Positions 18,820-28,738 of a DNA stretch of 64,000 bases are shown in pieces. Position numbers and translations under genes: made by a program. The notes under the pieces are model-generated. The model saw only the letters and a program-made list of their open reading frames with translations. It had not been told where the DNA came from and made no database searches. How positions within the stretch are numbered: position 1 is the stretch's first letter; every line of letters begins with the position of its first letter. This DNA comes from Vibrio albus. GTDB lineage: Bacteria; Pseudomonadota; Gammaproteobacteria; Enterobacterales; Vibrionaceae. Where the stretch lies: the NCBI RefSeq assembly GCF_003144035.1, contig NZ_QFWT01000002.1:434001-498000 (forward strand), written 5' to 3'.

Positions 18820-19755
18820 TTATTTTTCTCTCTGCTCCTGAACGATGCTGACAAACAATTCTTCCAGTCGGTTAGCCTTGTTCCGCATAGAAAGCACCCT
18901 GACTCCCTGCTGACTAAGCTGGGCAAACACTCCGTTGAGTCCCTGACTTTTTTCCAGCTCGATCTCCAGAGAACCGTTACTGGTCAGCACCCTGTTAACC
19001 CCTGCCAGATCTTGTATAGCCGGCAGATCGGGGATGGCGATCCCAGGTTCAAGATCCAGGATAAACGTTTCCACCTGAAGCTTATTCAGTAGCGATTTCA
19101 TCGACGTATTCTCGATCAACTCACCACTATTGATGATGCCAATATTGCGACAAAGCATTTCCGCTTCTTCCAAATAGTGGGTGGTAAGAATAATGGTCAC
19201 GCCCTGAAGATTGATCTCCCGAAGAAAATCCCACATAGAACGACGCAATTCGATATCCACTCCAGCGGTCGGCTCATCCAGGATCAGGATTTTCGGCTCA
19301 TGCATCAGTGCCCGGGCGATCATCAGGCGACGTTTCATTCCTCCGGACAGCTCACGAGCCCGAGCGCTTCGCTTCTCCCACAGATCCAGCTTAGATAGGT
19401 ATTTTTTGGCCCTTTCCTTTGCAAGATCTCTTGGTACGCCGTAAAAGCCAGCCTGTTGTAAAACGATCTGTTCTACCGTCTCAAACATGCTGAAATTAAA
19501 CTCTTGTGGTACCAGGCCAAGCTCCAGCTTAGCTCTTTCAAGCTCAGTATCAATGTCGTGACCAAATACCCGCACCGTTCCGGAGCTTTTATTAACCAGC
19601 GAGGCGATAACACCGATAGTCGTCGATTTTCCAGCCCCGTTAGGCCCTAGAAGAGCGTAGAAATCCCCCTTTTCTACCGTCAGGCTAATGCCTTTAACAG
19701 CTTTGACTCCACCGGCATAAGTTTTCTTTAAATTGTCGATTTCCAGTGCGTACAT
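18820..19755 (-). CDS. yadG: ABC transporter ATP-binding protein YadG
   Basis: The 311-residue ATPase partner of YadH has Walker A GPNGAGKST, the LSGGMKRRL signature, Walker B ILILDEPTAGVD and the switch His in TTHYLEEAEML. A C-terminal extension of about 80 residues is typical of ABC-2 exporter ATPases. It is divergent from can across a 226-base gap. Confidence 0.92.
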   Translation of the reverse strand: MYALEIDNLKKTYAGGVKAVKGISLTVEKGDFYALLGPNGAGKSTTIGVIASLVNKSSGTVRVFGHDIDTELERAKLELGLVPQEFNFSMFETVEQIVLQQAGFYGVPRDLAKERAKKYLSKLDLWEKRSARARELSGGMKRRLMIARALMHEPKILILDEPTAGVDIELRRSMWDFLREINLQGVTIILTTHYLEEAEMLCRNIGIINSGELIENTSMKSLLNKLQVETFILDLEPGIAIPDLPAIQDLAGVNRVLTSNGSLEIELEKSQGLNGVFAQLSQQGVRVLSMRNKANRLEELFVSIVQEQREK

Positions 19756-19981
19756 AATTGATTCTTTATATTAAGACATACTGATTAACATGGGGGTGAC
19801 AGACGAGAAATACAACACTTGGGCACTAAGATATGTTTGGTCACCAAATAACCACCCATGAATTAAGGGCATTAAAACCACACAAATCTGACCAGTCACT
19901 CTGCGGGTATTAAATGCTCAATAAAGAGGAGAACAATTCTCATAGCTCAGGTATAGTGGGCTGAAATCAGAGGGGAAAAAC

Positions 19982-20641
19982 ATGCCAGATATTGTAGAGC
20001 TATTAGAAAAAAATGCAGCTTGGTCTGACAGAATGATAGAGGAAAGTCCTGAGTATTTCTCAAGACTGGTCAATAGACAGAGTCCGGATTATCTCTGGAT
20101 AGGCTGTTCTGACAGCCGGGTTCCGGCAGAACTTTTAACGGGTCTGAATTCCGGTGAGCTATTTGTTCACCGTAACGTAGCGAATCAGGTTATCCATACT
20201 GATTTGAACTGCCTTTCCGTTGTTCAGTATGCGGTTGATGTCCTTAAGGTAAAACACATCATCGTATGTGGTCACTATGGATGCGGCGGTGTAAATGCAG
20301 CGATTGATAACCCTCAGTTAGGGTTAATCAATAACTGGCTGCTGCACATCCGGGATCTGTTCCTGAAACACCGTAAATGGCTGAACACGCTACCCGAAGA
20401 TCAGCGTGGCAATAAGCTGTGTGAAATCAATGTGGCTGAACAGGTTTATAATATAGGCAACTCGACGATTATGCAGAGTGCCTGGGAGCGAGGACAGAAA
20501 GTCGATATCCACGGTGTCATCTATGGTATTGATAACGGCAAGCTGGTCGATCTGGGCATGCGCTGTCACGATAATGCATCACTGGAAAAAGCATTCAGTA
20601 ACGCTATCCATGAGATGACCAACGGCGAAGTGACGCCATAG
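19982..20641 (+). CDS. can: Beta-class carbonic anhydrase
   Basis: It interconverts CO2 and bicarbonate, supplying bicarbonate to carboxylases. The 219-residue protein keeps the zinc ligands and catalytic dyad at E. coli Can positions: C42, D44, R46, H98 and C101. AGAGGGG lies about eight bases before the ATG. Its stop codon TAG (20639-20641) is the tail of a partial GACTAGA heptamer, so the repeat array again starts at the gene end. Confidence 0.96.
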   Translation: MPDIVELLEKNAAWSDRMIEESPEYFSRLVNRQSPDYLWIGCSDSRVPAELLTGLNSGELFVHRNVANQVIHTDLNCLSVVQYAVDVLKVKHIIVCGHYGCGGVNAAIDNPQLGLINNWLLHIRDLFLKHRKWLNTLPEDQRGNKLCEINVAEQVYNIGNSTIMQSAWERGQKVDIHGVIYGIDNGKLVDLGMRCHDNASLEKAFSNAIHEMTNGEVTP

Positions 20642-20642
20642 A

Positions 20643-20726
20643 GACTAGAGACTAGAGACTAGAGACTAGAGACTAGAGACTAGAGACTAGAGACTAGAGA
20701 CTAGAGACTAGAGACTAGAGACTAGA
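20643..20726 (+). repeat. Twelve tandem copies of heptamer GACTAGA after can
   Basis: Twelve perfect 7-base units, the same number as after panC, preceded by a partial unit TAGA (20639-20642) that forms the can stop codon. Confidence 0.97.
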
Positions 20727-20952
20727 AGAGAATACAGAGCGCTACGCTTTGAGAATACAAAAAACCCAATAATTACCAGTTCGGATCAATTATTGGGTTT
20801 TATAGTTTCTAGAAGCGAAGCGATCTCGTCTCTAGCTTCACCTCGTTATCAAGCCTGGTATGCATTCCCACGGAGAACAAGAGCCAAATAACAAAAGAGT
20901 TGCCTGATATGCAACCCTTTCTTTTTATCTCAAAAATAAGACCTGAAGGCAA
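20727..20952. repeat. Remainder of can-hpt gap: palindromic element, terminator, degenerate REP unit
   Basis: The left border AGAGAATACAGAGCGCTACG is followed by a terminator (20761-20801). The inverse right border TCTAGAAGCGAAGCGATCTC then GTCTCTAG ends near 20835. A degenerate palindrome remnant follows, with CCTCGTTATC and TGCATTCCCACGG (about 20841-20884). The last 65 bases before the hpt stop contain a weak CAACTC/GTTG-type hairpin (roughly 20896-20920). No coding potential is apparent. Confidence 0.75.
20761..20801. terminator. Bidirectional terminator between can and hpt
   Basis: AAAACCCAATAATT (20761-20774) pairs with AATTATTGGGTTTT (20788-20801). The stem is nearly identical to that at 17958-17998, while the loop differs. 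Confidence 0.88.
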
Positions 20953-21483
20953 TTATTCCTGAGGGACAACCTTGCCGATATAAGGCAAATGGCGGTATTT
21001 TTGTGCGTAATCGATACCCACGCCGACCACAAATTCATCCGGTATTTCGAAGCCAATCCACTTCACATCCACCTCAACTTCTCGACGAGATGGCTTATCC
21101 AGAAGCGTACAGATCTGGATAGAGTTTGGTTCACGAATTGACAGGATTTCACAGACCTTACTCAGGGTATTACCGGTATCGATAATGTCTTCAACCAACA
21201 GGACATCTTTGCCCTGAATATCATCATCCAGGTCTTTAAGAATGCGTACATCTCTGGTGCTTTCCATGCTATTGCCATAGCTGGAAGCTGTCATGAAATC
21301 AACGCAATGCGTTAACTCAATAGTGCGCACCAGGTCCGCCATAAAGACGAAAGAACCTCGTAACAGCCCAACCACCACCAGGTTATCAGAGCCCTGATAG
21401 TACTCGGTAATCTCTTTCCCTAACTGACGAACTCGATCCTGAACTTCCTGTTCAGAAATCATGACTTCAACGGTGTGTTTCAT
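20953..21483 (-). CDS. hpt: Hypoxanthine phosphoribosyltransferase
   Basis: It salvages hypoxanthine and guanine to IMP and GMP using PRPP. At 176 residues the length is typical. The PRPP-binding motif [14 protein letters not shown] and the flexible-loop region [15 protein letters not shown] are intact. It is divergent from the hapR homologue, the standard Vibrio neighbourhood. Confidence 0.96.
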   Translation of the reverse strand: MKHTVEVMISEQEVQDRVRQLGKEITEYYQGSDNLVVVGLLRGSFVFMADLVRTIELTHCVDFMTASSYGNSMESTRDVRILKDLDDDIQGKDVLLVEDIIDTGNTLSKVCEILSIREPNSIQICTLLDKPSRREVEVDVKWIGFEIPDEFVVGVGIDYAQKYRHLPYIGKVVPQE

Positions 21484-21787
21484 ACTGCTCTCGTTTCTAT
21501 TCTTACGGTTGGTTTAGTTACAAATCTCATTGTAACGTTTGTGGGTATTCTATCATTCCAACCACGCCCTGACCTTAACTTTTTCGGCTGTGTCAGAACG
21601 ATATACTTATTACCTTTTGAGAATAACAACTGAGATAGTTATAAATAAGAAAGATTGACTTCATGATATGCACCCGTATACTCATAAATGCTATACGTTA
21701 TAGCACCATAAAAATAATCAGGCTAAATGACCTGACATTCAAATATACGTCAATTTACAAATACAACCTGTTGGCAAGGAATTCATT
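21484..21787. promoter_or_regulatory. hpt-hapR divergent control region
   Basis: This 304-base AT-rich region must hold both promoters. Visible elements are an inverted repeat GCTATA-CGT-TATAGC (21690-21704), an AT-rich stretch AGTTATAAATAAG (about 21637-21649) loosely like half of a LuxR/SmcR operator, and the mRNA leader ending in GTTGGC-AAGGA before the hapR ATG. HapR/LuxR-type genes are known to autorepress; the operator here is only a guess. Confidence 0.5.
21770..21780 (+). promoter_or_regulatory. Candidate Qrr sRNA pairing site overlapping the hapR ribosome-binding region
   Basis: GTTGGC (21770-21775) directly precedes the Shine-Dalgarno AAGGA (21776-21780). GTTGGC is complementary to GCCAAC, which I recall in the conserved core of Vibrio Qrr sRNAs. 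Pairing here would block translation at low cell density. The complement is from memory, not an alignment. Confidence 0.55.
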
Positions 21788-22399
21788 ATGGATATGATCA
21801 CAAAACGCCCCAGAACCAGGCTTTCCCCACAAAAACGCAAGCTGCAGTTAATGGAAATCGCTCTCGAAGTATTTGCCCGTAAGGGTATCGGGCGTGGTGG
21901 ACATGCGGATATTGCTGAAATTGCACAAGTTTCTGTGGCAACGGTATTTAACTACTTTCCCACCAGAGAAGATCTTGTGGACGAAGTACTGCACCACGTC
22001 ACGCGGCAATTCTCAGGATTCCTGAGTGAAACGGTTAACCTTTCAATTTCAGTGAAAGACAACCTGAATACCATCTGTCATCAGATCATTGAGCTGGTGA
22101 AACAGGATACGCACTGGTTGAGAGTCTGGTTTGAATGGAGCGCATCGACACGCGATGAAGTATGGCCTCTCTATATTTCTCTGAACAAAAACAACTTACT
22201 GTTGCTTCAAAGCCTGTTCAAAAGCGGTACAGATACCGGAGAGATATGCCCGGACAGAGATCCGGAGGCTCTTTCACGGATGTTCCACGGCATCACTTAT
22301 GCTATTTATATTCAGGCAAACCGTGAGGATGATCGAAAAACTCTGGAAGAATCAGCTGATAATATACTCAATATGCTATGTATTTATACAGAAAGATAA
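21788..22399 (+). CDS. hapR: Quorum-sensing master regulator, LuxR/HapR/SmcR/LitR type (TetR family)
   Basis: This family controls the high-cell-density programme of vibrios. The N-terminal 75 residues (KRPRTRLSPQKRKLQLMEIALEVFARKGIG..., with recognition helix VSVATVFNYFPTREDLVDEV) are almost identical to V. cholerae HapR and V. harveyi LuxR as I remember them. The C-terminal dimer/ligand domain keeps RVWFEWSASTRDEVWPL, FHGI and LNMLCIY. Between about residues 76 and 200 it differs clearly from both, which suggests a lineage away from the Harveyi and Cholerae groups. At 203 residues the length is normal. The symbol denotes the family; luxR, smcR, opaR and litR are equivalents. Confidence 0.93.
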   Translation: MDMITKRPRTRLSPQKRKLQLMEIALEVFARKGIGRGGHADIAEIAQVSVATVFNYFPTREDLVDEVLHHVTRQFSGFLSETVNLSISVKDNLNTICHQIIELVKQDTHWLRVWFEWSASTRDEVWPLYISLNKNNLLLLQSLFKSGTDTGEICPDRDPEALSRMFHGITYAIYIQANREDDRKTLEESADNILNMLCIYTER

Positions 22400-22441
22400 C
22401 AACGTTATTGGCTGTAACTAAAGAAGCTATATAAAAGCAAC

Positions 22442-22471
22442 AAAGGCGATGGTAACCACCATCGCCTTTTT
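22442..22471. terminator. Bidirectional terminator between hapR and lpdA
   Basis: AAAGGCGATGGT (22442-22453) pairs with ACCATCGCCTTT around AACC and is followed by T residues. It lies between the convergent 3' ends and serves both strands. Confidence 0.92.
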
Positions 22472-22484
22472 ACATGCGTTCGTT

Positions 22485-23909
22485 CTACTTTTTCTTCGCT
22501 TTAGGGTTTGGCAGGTCAGTAACTGTCCCTTCAAACACTTCGGCAGCAAGGCCTACAGATTCATGCAGTGTAGGGTGAGCGTGAATGGTCAGAGCCAAAT
22601 CTTCTGCGTCACAACCCATTTCGATAGCCAGGCCGATTTCACCTAATAGCTCACCACCGTTGGTGCCGACAATCGCACCACCGATGACACGGTGAGTTTC
22701 CTTATCGAAGATAAGCTTGGTCATACCATCAGGGCAGTCAGAAGCAATTGCACGACCCGATGCCGCCCAAGGGAAAGTCGCCACTTCATAGTTGATACCA
22801 TCCGCTTTTGCTTCTTTCTCTGTCTTACCAACCCATGCAACTTCAGGCTCGGTATAAGCAATTGATGGGATCACTTTAGGATCGAAGTAGTGTTTCTTAC
22901 CGGCAATAACTTCTGCAGCAACGTGACCTTCATGCACACCTTTGTGTGCCAGCATTGGCTGACCAACGATATCACCGATAGCATAGATATGTGGGATGTT
23001 AGTACGCATCTGCTTATCAACATTGATAAAGCCGCGCTCATCCACTTCCAGACCGGCCTTCTCACCGTCAATCAGTTTACCATTAGGGGTACGACCGATA
23101 GCCACAAGCACAGCGTCATAACGTTCCGCTTCTGCCGGCGCTTTCTTGCCTTCCATTGACACGTAGATACCGTCTTCTTTCGCTTCAACAGCCGTTACTT
23201 TGGTCTCAAGCATAAGGTTAAACTTATTCTTGATACGCTTAGTAAACGCTTTCACGATATCTTTATCCGCAGCAGGGATCACCTGATCGAACATTTCAAC
23301 AACGTCGATTTGCGAGCCCAGAGCGTGGTATACCGTACCCATTTCCAGACCGATAATACCACCACCCATGATAAGCAGCTTGCCCGGCACTTCTTTCAGT
23401 TCAAGCGCGTCGGTTGAATCCCAGATACGAGGGTCTTCATGCGGAATAAACGGCAGTTCAATCGGGCGAGAACCAGCAGCGACAATTGCGTTATCGAAGT
23501 TAACTACGGTTGGACCATCTTCGCCATTAACTTCAATAGAGTTAGGACCGGTAAATTTACCAAAGCCATTCACTACATTAACTTTACGCATCTTAGCCAT
23601 ACCGCCAAGACCACCAGTCAGTTGAGTGATTACTTTTTCTTTCCACAGACGAATTTTATCGATATCGGTACTTGGCTCACCAAATACAATACCGTGCTCT
23701 GCCAATGCCTTTGCTTCTTCAATCACTTTTGCTACGTGCAACAGTGCCTTAGAAGGAATACAGCCGACATTCAGACAAACACCACCAAGCGTGCTATAGC
23801 GCTCAATCAGAACAGTGTCTAAACCCAGGTCTGCGCATCGGAATGCAGCGGAATACCCCGCAGGTCCGGCACCAAGAACCACAACCTGTGCTTTAATTTC
23901 TTTGCTCAT
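22485..23909 (-). CDS. lpdA: Dihydrolipoyl dehydrogenase (E3)
   Basis: This FAD enzyme reoxidises lipoyl groups of the pyruvate and 2-oxoglutarate dehydrogenase complexes and the glycine cleavage system. The 474-residue protein has an N-terminal FAD fold GAGPAGYSAAF, redox disulfide GGVCLNVGCIPSK, NAD fold GGGIIGLEMG, and C-terminal catalytic HAHPTLHES. It lies 192 bases downstream of aceF, far enough for its own promoter, as E. coli lpd has. Confidence 0.98.
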   Translation of the reverse strand: MSKEIKAQVVVLGAGPAGYSAAFRCADLGLDTVLIERYSTLGGVCLNVGCIPSKALLHVAKVIEEAKALAEHGIVFGEPSTDIDKIRLWKEKVITQLTGGLGGMAKMRKVNVVNGFGKFTGPNSIEVNGEDGPTVVNFDNAIVAAGSRPIELPFIPHEDPRIWDSTDALELKEVPGKLLIMGGGIIGLEMGTVYHALGSQIDVVEMFDQVIPAADKDIVKAFTKRIKNKFNLMLETKVTAVEAKEDGIYVSMEGKKAPAEAERYDAVLVAIGRTPNGKLIDGEKAGLEVDERGFINVDKQMRTNIPHIYAIGDIVGQPMLAHKGVHEGHVAAEVIAGKKHYFDPKVIPSIAYTEPEVAWVGKTEKEAKADGINYEVATFPWAASGRAIASDCPDGMTKLIFDKETHRVIGGAIVGTNGGELLGEIGLAIEMGCDAEDLALTIHAHPTLHESVGLAAEVFEGTVTDLPNPKAKKK

Positions 23910-24101
23910 TGTGACCTCTTATAGTCATTATCCCTGACAGGCTATCAGAGCTTTTCCAATTTCATCAGATACAAACAGTCTTTTCAGTCTACAAACATGT
24001 TCATGGAATGAAAAGCAAACACTGACAGCCTGTGAGCTATACATCATTGGGAGCCCGGCTTATCTGATTACTTCAGCAATAACGGGCTCCTCGCATATTG
24101 G

Positions 24102-25967
24102 TTACATCACCAGCCGACGGATGTCTGACAGGCAAGCATTCAGATAGCTGATAAAGCGAGCCCCTTCAGCCCCGTCAATCACTCTGTGGTCATACGACAG
24201 AGACAACGGTAGCATCAGACGTGGAACGAATTCTGCGCCGTTCCAGACTGGTTTCATCTCAGACTTAGACACACCAAGGATACCCACTTCAGGTGCATTC
24301 ACAATCGGAGTGAAGGCTGTACCACCGATACCGCCCAGGCTGGAGATAGTGAAACATCCGCCCTGCATATCCGCCGCCGTCAGTTTACCGCCACGAGCTT
24401 TCTTGGACACTTGAGCCAGCTCTTCTGACAGCTCATAGATGCCTTTCTTGTTCACGTCTTTAAAGACAGGAACAACCAGACCGTTTGGTGTGTCTACCGC
24501 GATACCGATATTCACGTATTTCTTCAGGATCAGGCTTTCATTATCTTCTGACAGTGAAGAGTTAAACGCAGGGAATGCTTCCAGCGCTTTCGCTGCCGCT
24601 TTCATGATAAATACCAGCGGAGAGATCTTGATACCAGAATCTTTCTTCGCTTCCAGAGCGTTCTGCTCTTTACGGAATGCTTCCAGTTCAGTGATGTCTG
24701 CGTTATCCCACTGGGTAACATGAGGGATCATCACCCAGTTACGGTGCAGGTTTGCACCAGAAATTTTCTTGATACGAGACAGTGGCTGAACTTCTGTATC
24801 ACCAAACTTGCTGAAATCAACCTTCGGCCAAGGAAGCAGACCCAGTGCGCTGCCGTCGCCTTTACCAGATGCTGCGCCAGATTCCAGGCGTTTCAGTGCT
24901 TCTTTCACAAAGTTCTGAACGTCTTCTTTCAGGATACGGCTCTTACGGCCAGTACCACGTACTTTCGCAAGGTTAACGCCGAATTCACGGGCCAGACGGC
25001 GAACAACAGGAGAAGCATGAGCGTACTCGTTGTTTTCCTGGAAATCACCGGTAGCGGCTGGTGCCGCAGATTGAGCTGCCGGAGCGGCTGCCGCTTTAGG
25101 AGCTTCCGCTTTTGGTGCTGCCGCCGGAGCTGGTGCTGCACCCGCGACTTCAAATACCATAATCAGTGAACCGGTAGAAACCTTGTCACCTTCCGCAACT
25201 TTGATTTCTTTAACCACACCAGCAAATGGTGCCGGTACTTCCATAGAAGCCTTATCGCCTTCTACTGTGATCAGTGACTGCTCTTCTTCAACCGTATCAC
25301 CAACCGCAACCATCACTTCAGTGACTTCAACTTCGTCACCACCGATATCCGGTACGTTAACGTCTTGAGCAGCCGCAGCTGCCGGTGCCGCTACAGGTGC
25401 TTCTGCTACAGGAGCTGGAGCCGCGCCAGCAGCGCCCGCTACTTCAAATACCATGATCAGCGAGCCGGTAGAGACTTTGTCGCCGGACGCGATTTTGATC
25501 TCTTTCACCGTACCAGCGAATGGTGCCGGTACTTCCATAGAAGCTTTGTCACCTTCAACAGTGATCAGTGATTGTTCTTCTTCAACGGTATCACCGACTG
25601 CCACCATGATTTCAGTGACTTCAACTTCATCACCGCCGATATCAGGAACGTGAACTTCTTTTGCTTCAGCCTGAGCTGCAGGTGCAGCAGCAGGAGCCGG
25701 AGCTTCAGCAGCCGGCGCAGCTTCTGCCACGCCACCTTCTGCTTCAAAGATCATGATCAGTGAACCAGTTGCAACTGTGTCACCTTCCGAAACTTTAATT
25801 TCTTTTACAATACCTGCCTGGGAAGCAGGCACTTCCATAGAAGCTTTATCGCCTTCTACCGTGATCAGAGACTGTTCTTCTTCAACCTTGTCGCCAACGC
25901 TTACAAGGATTTCAGTAACTTCAACCTCATCCGCACCGATATCAGGTACCTTAATTTCGATTGCCAT
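24102..25967 (-). CDS. aceF: Pyruvate dehydrogenase complex E2, dihydrolipoyl acetyltransferase, three lipoyl domains
   Basis: E2 forms the complex core and passes acetyl groups to CoA. The 621-residue protein has three near-identical lipoyl domains, each with the lipoylated Lys in [11 protein letters not shown] (around residues 41, 140 and 240). They are joined by Ala/Pro-rich linkers. An E3/E1-binding domain ([16 protein letters not shown]) and the catalytic domain with HRVIDG follow. The lipoyl repeats are also strong DNA repeats between about 25140 and 25965. It starts 26 bases after aceE. Confidence 0.98.
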   Translation of the reverse strand: MAIEIKVPDIGADEVEVTEILVSVGDKVEEEQSLITVEGDKASMEVPASQAGIVKEIKVSEGDTVATGSLIMIFEAEGGVAEAAPAAEAPAPAAAPAAQAEAKEVHVPDIGGDEVEVTEIMVAVGDTVEEEQSLITVEGDKASMEVPAPFAGTVKEIKIASGDKVSTGSLIMVFEVAGAAGAAPAPVAEAPVAAPAAAAAQDVNVPDIGGDEVEVTEVMVAVGDTVEEEQSLITVEGDKASMEVPAPFAGVVKEIKVAEGDKVSTGSLIMVFEVAGAAPAPAAAPKAEAPKAAAAPAAQSAAPAATGDFQENNEYAHASPVVRRLAREFGVNLAKVRGTGRKSRILKEDVQNFVKEALKRLESGAASGKGDGSALGLLPWPKVDFSKFGDTEVQPLSRIKKISGANLHRNWVMIPHVTQWDNADITELEAFRKEQNALEAKKDSGIKISPLVFIMKAAAKALEAFPAFNSSLSEDNESLILKKYVNIGIAVDTPNGLVVPVFKDVNKKGIYELSEELAQVSKKARGGKLTAADMQGGCFTISSLGGIGGTAFTPIVNAPEVGILGVSKSEMKPVWNGAEFVPRLMLPLSLSYDHRVIDGAEGARFISYLNACLSDIRRLVM

Positions 25968-25993
25968 TGTGTTTTCCTATCTCTGTCTGCGTC

Positions 25994-28666
25994 TTATGCG
26001 TATAGCGGGTTCATTTTTTCAGTATCAATATCGAATTTCTTAATCGCTTCAGTTACTACTGATTTTTCGATATCACCACGTTTCGCCAGTTCATTCAGTG
26101 TTGCTACCACAACATAACCAGCGTTCACTTCAAAGTGACGACGCAGATTGTCACGGCTGTCTGAACGACCAAAGCCATCAGTACCCAGAACTTTATAAGA
26201 ATCAGCAGGAACAAAGGCACGTACCTGCTCTGCGTAGTTCTTCATGTAGTCAGTCGCAGCGATAGTCGGCTCATTACCCAGAACCTGAGCAATGTAAGGA
26301 ACCTGCTCTTCTGCTTCCGGATGCAGCATGTTGTAACGCTCAGCCGCCTGACCGTCACGAGTCAGCTCGTTGAAAGAGGTGACAGAGAACACATCAGAAG
26401 TCACAGCGTACTCTTCAGCCAGGATCTGAGCTGCCTTGCGTACTTCATTCATGATAGTACCTGAGCTCAGCAGCTGAACTTTCTGGCCTTTCTCTTCTTG
26501 AGCTGCATACGTTTCCAGCTTGTAGATACCTTTACGGATACCTTCTTCAGCACCTTCCGGCATCGCTGGCATTGCATAGTTTTCGTTCATCAGTGTCAGG
26601 TAGTAGAAAACATTTTCCTGTTCACCGTACATACGACGAATACCATCTTGTGTAATAACAGCAACTTCGTAAGCAAACGTCGGGTCATAAGAGATACAGT
26701 TCGGAATCGTACCAGCCATGATGTGGCTGTGACCGTCTTCGTGTTGCAGACCTTCACCGTTCAGGGTGGTACGACCGGCTGTCGCACCCAGCAGGAAGCC
26801 ACGGGCTTGCTGGTCACCAGCCATCCACGCCATATCACCCACACGTTGGAAACCAAACATAGAGTAATAGATGTAGAACGGAATCATCGGCACGTCGTTT
26901 GAACTGTATGACGTTGCTGCCGCCACCCAGGATGACATTGCACCCAGCTCGTTAATACCTTCCTGCAGAACCTGACCAGAGGTCGCTTCTTTGTAGTAAG
27001 AAACGATGTCTTTATCCTGAGGTGTGTAGTTCTGACCGTGCGGGTTATAGATACCAATCTGACGGAACAGACCTTCCATACCGAAGGTACGCGCTTCATC
27101 CGCAATGATCGGCACGATGTTTTTACCGATTTGCTTGTTCTTAAGCAGGATGTTCAGGGTACGGACAAACGCCATAGTTGAAGAGATATCACGCTTCTGT
27201 TCATCCAGCAGCGGTTTGAACTCTTCCAGCTCCGGAGTCACAAACTCCTGAGTGAAATTCGGCAGACGCTTCGGCATATAGCCTTTCAGCGCTTGACGGC
27301 GAGCGTGCAGATAATCGTATTCAGCAGAACCTTCTTCCAGTTTCAGGTAAGGCAGAGATTTCACGTCCTCATCAGAAACCAGGTCTTTCAGGTTCAGGCG
27401 GTCACGCAGATGCAGAACATGAGTCATGTCCATTTTCTTCACCTGGTGAGCAATGTTTTTACCTTCCGCCGCTTCACCCATGCCGTAACCTTTGATGGTT
27501 TTCGCTAGGATTACAGTTGGACGACCTTTGGTCTCCTGAGCATTCTTAAATGCTGCATACAGCTTAGACGTATCGTGACCACCACGCTTCAGCGCAAAGA
27601 TCTCTTCGTCGGTCATGTCTGCAACCAGTGCCGCCGTTTCCGGATACTTGCCGAAGAAATGTTCACGAACGTAAGCACCATCTTTAGACTTGAATGTCTG
27701 ATAGTCACCATCAACCGTTTCGTTCATCAGTTGGATAAGCTTACCTGACGTATCTTTCGCCAGCAGTTTGTCCCATCCGCTGCCCCAGACAACTTTAACG
27801 ACGTTCCAGCCAGCACCGGTAAACAGACCTTCCAGTTCCTGAATAATGCTTGAGTTACCCATAACCGGGCCGTCAAGACGCTGCAGGTTACAGTTGATGA
27901 CGTAACACAGGTTATCCAGCTTCTCACGTGCAGCGAAGGAAATCGCACCGCGTGATTCCGGCTCATCCATTTCACCATCACCCAGGAAGGCATAAACACG
28001 TTGCTCAGAGGTGTCTTTCAGACCACGGTTGTCCAGGTATTTCAGGAAACGAGCCTGGTAAATAGAAGACATTGGAGCCAGACCCATTGATACGGTCGGG
28101 AACTGCCAGAATTCAGGCATCAGTTTCGGGTGAGGGTAAGAAGGAATGCCCTTACCATCAACTTCCTGACGGAAGTTATCCAGCTGCTCTTCTGTCAGAC
28201 GGCCTTCAACGAAAGCACGGGAATAAATACCCGGAGAGATATGCCCCTGATAGTAGACTAGATCGCCACCATCTTTTTCGTTAGGCGCACGGAAAAAGTG
28301 GTTGAAGCAGGTTTCATAGAATGCGGCAGAAGACTGGAAAGAAGCCATATGGCCACCCAGCTCCAGGTCTTTTTTAGATGCACGAAGTACAATCATTACC
28401 GCATTCCAGCGAATAATAGAGCGGATACGCTGCTCAAGCTTTTTATCGCCAGGGTATGGCGGCTCTTTATCGACTGGAATTGTATTGATGTAATTGGTTG
28501 TGGTGCCACTTGGCATATCCACACCATCAAGACGTGCTTTATCTAAAACTTGTTCAAGTAAGAATTGAGCACGCTCTATACCTTCTTCACGCACAACAGA
28601 TTCAAGAGCTTCCAACCACTCCTGCGTTTCTAGTGCATCTACGTCATTACTCATGACTTCAGACAT
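25994..28666 (-). CDS. aceE: Pyruvate dehydrogenase E1 component
   Basis: E1 decarboxylates pyruvate with thiamine diphosphate and acetylates the E2 lipoyl arm. The 890-residue homodimeric-type E1 has the ThDP/Mg motif FLGDGEMDEPES...CYVINCN and an active-site SYDPTFAYEVAVI segment. Length and sequence match the AceE family throughout. It lies 72 bases after pdhR in the same direction. Confidence 0.98.
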   Translation of the reverse strand: MSEVMSNDVDALETQEWLEALESVVREEGIERAQFLLEQVLDKARLDGVDMPSGTTTNYINTIPVDKEPPYPGDKKLEQRIRSIIRWNAVMIVLRASKKDLELGGHMASFQSSAAFYETCFNHFFRAPNEKDGGDLVYYQGHISPGIYSRAFVEGRLTEEQLDNFRQEVDGKGIPSYPHPKLMPEFWQFPTVSMGLAPMSSIYQARFLKYLDNRGLKDTSEQRVYAFLGDGEMDEPESRGAISFAAREKLDNLCYVINCNLQRLDGPVMGNSSIIQELEGLFTGAGWNVVKVVWGSGWDKLLAKDTSGKLIQLMNETVDGDYQTFKSKDGAYVREHFFGKYPETAALVADMTDEEIFALKRGGHDTSKLYAAFKNAQETKGRPTVILAKTIKGYGMGEAAEGKNIAHQVKKMDMTHVLHLRDRLNLKDLVSDEDVKSLPYLKLEEGSAEYDYLHARRQALKGYMPKRLPNFTQEFVTPELEEFKPLLDEQKRDISSTMAFVRTLNILLKNKQIGKNIVPIIADEARTFGMEGLFRQIGIYNPHGQNYTPQDKDIVSYYKEATSGQVLQEGINELGAMSSWVAAATSYSSNDVPMIPFYIYYSMFGFQRVGDMAWMAGDQQARGFLLGATAGRTTLNGEGLQHEDGHSHIMAGTIPNCISYDPTFAYEVAVITQDGIRRMYGEQENVFYYLTLMNENYAMPAMPEGAEEGIRKGIYKLETYAAQEEKGQKVQLLSSGTIMNEVRKAAQILAEEYAVTSDVFSVTSFNELTRDGQAAERYNMLHPEAEEQVPYIAQVLGNEPTIAATDYMKNYAEQVRAFVPADSYKVLGTDGFGRSDSRDNLRRHFEVNAGYVVVATLNELAKRGDIEKSVVTEAIKKFDIDTEKMNPLYA

Positions 28667-28738
28667 GGCGATCTATCCTTTTGTTAGTTGGATCCAGTGA
28701 AGGGACGGATGAGACAGTTAACAGTCATAACAACTGCT

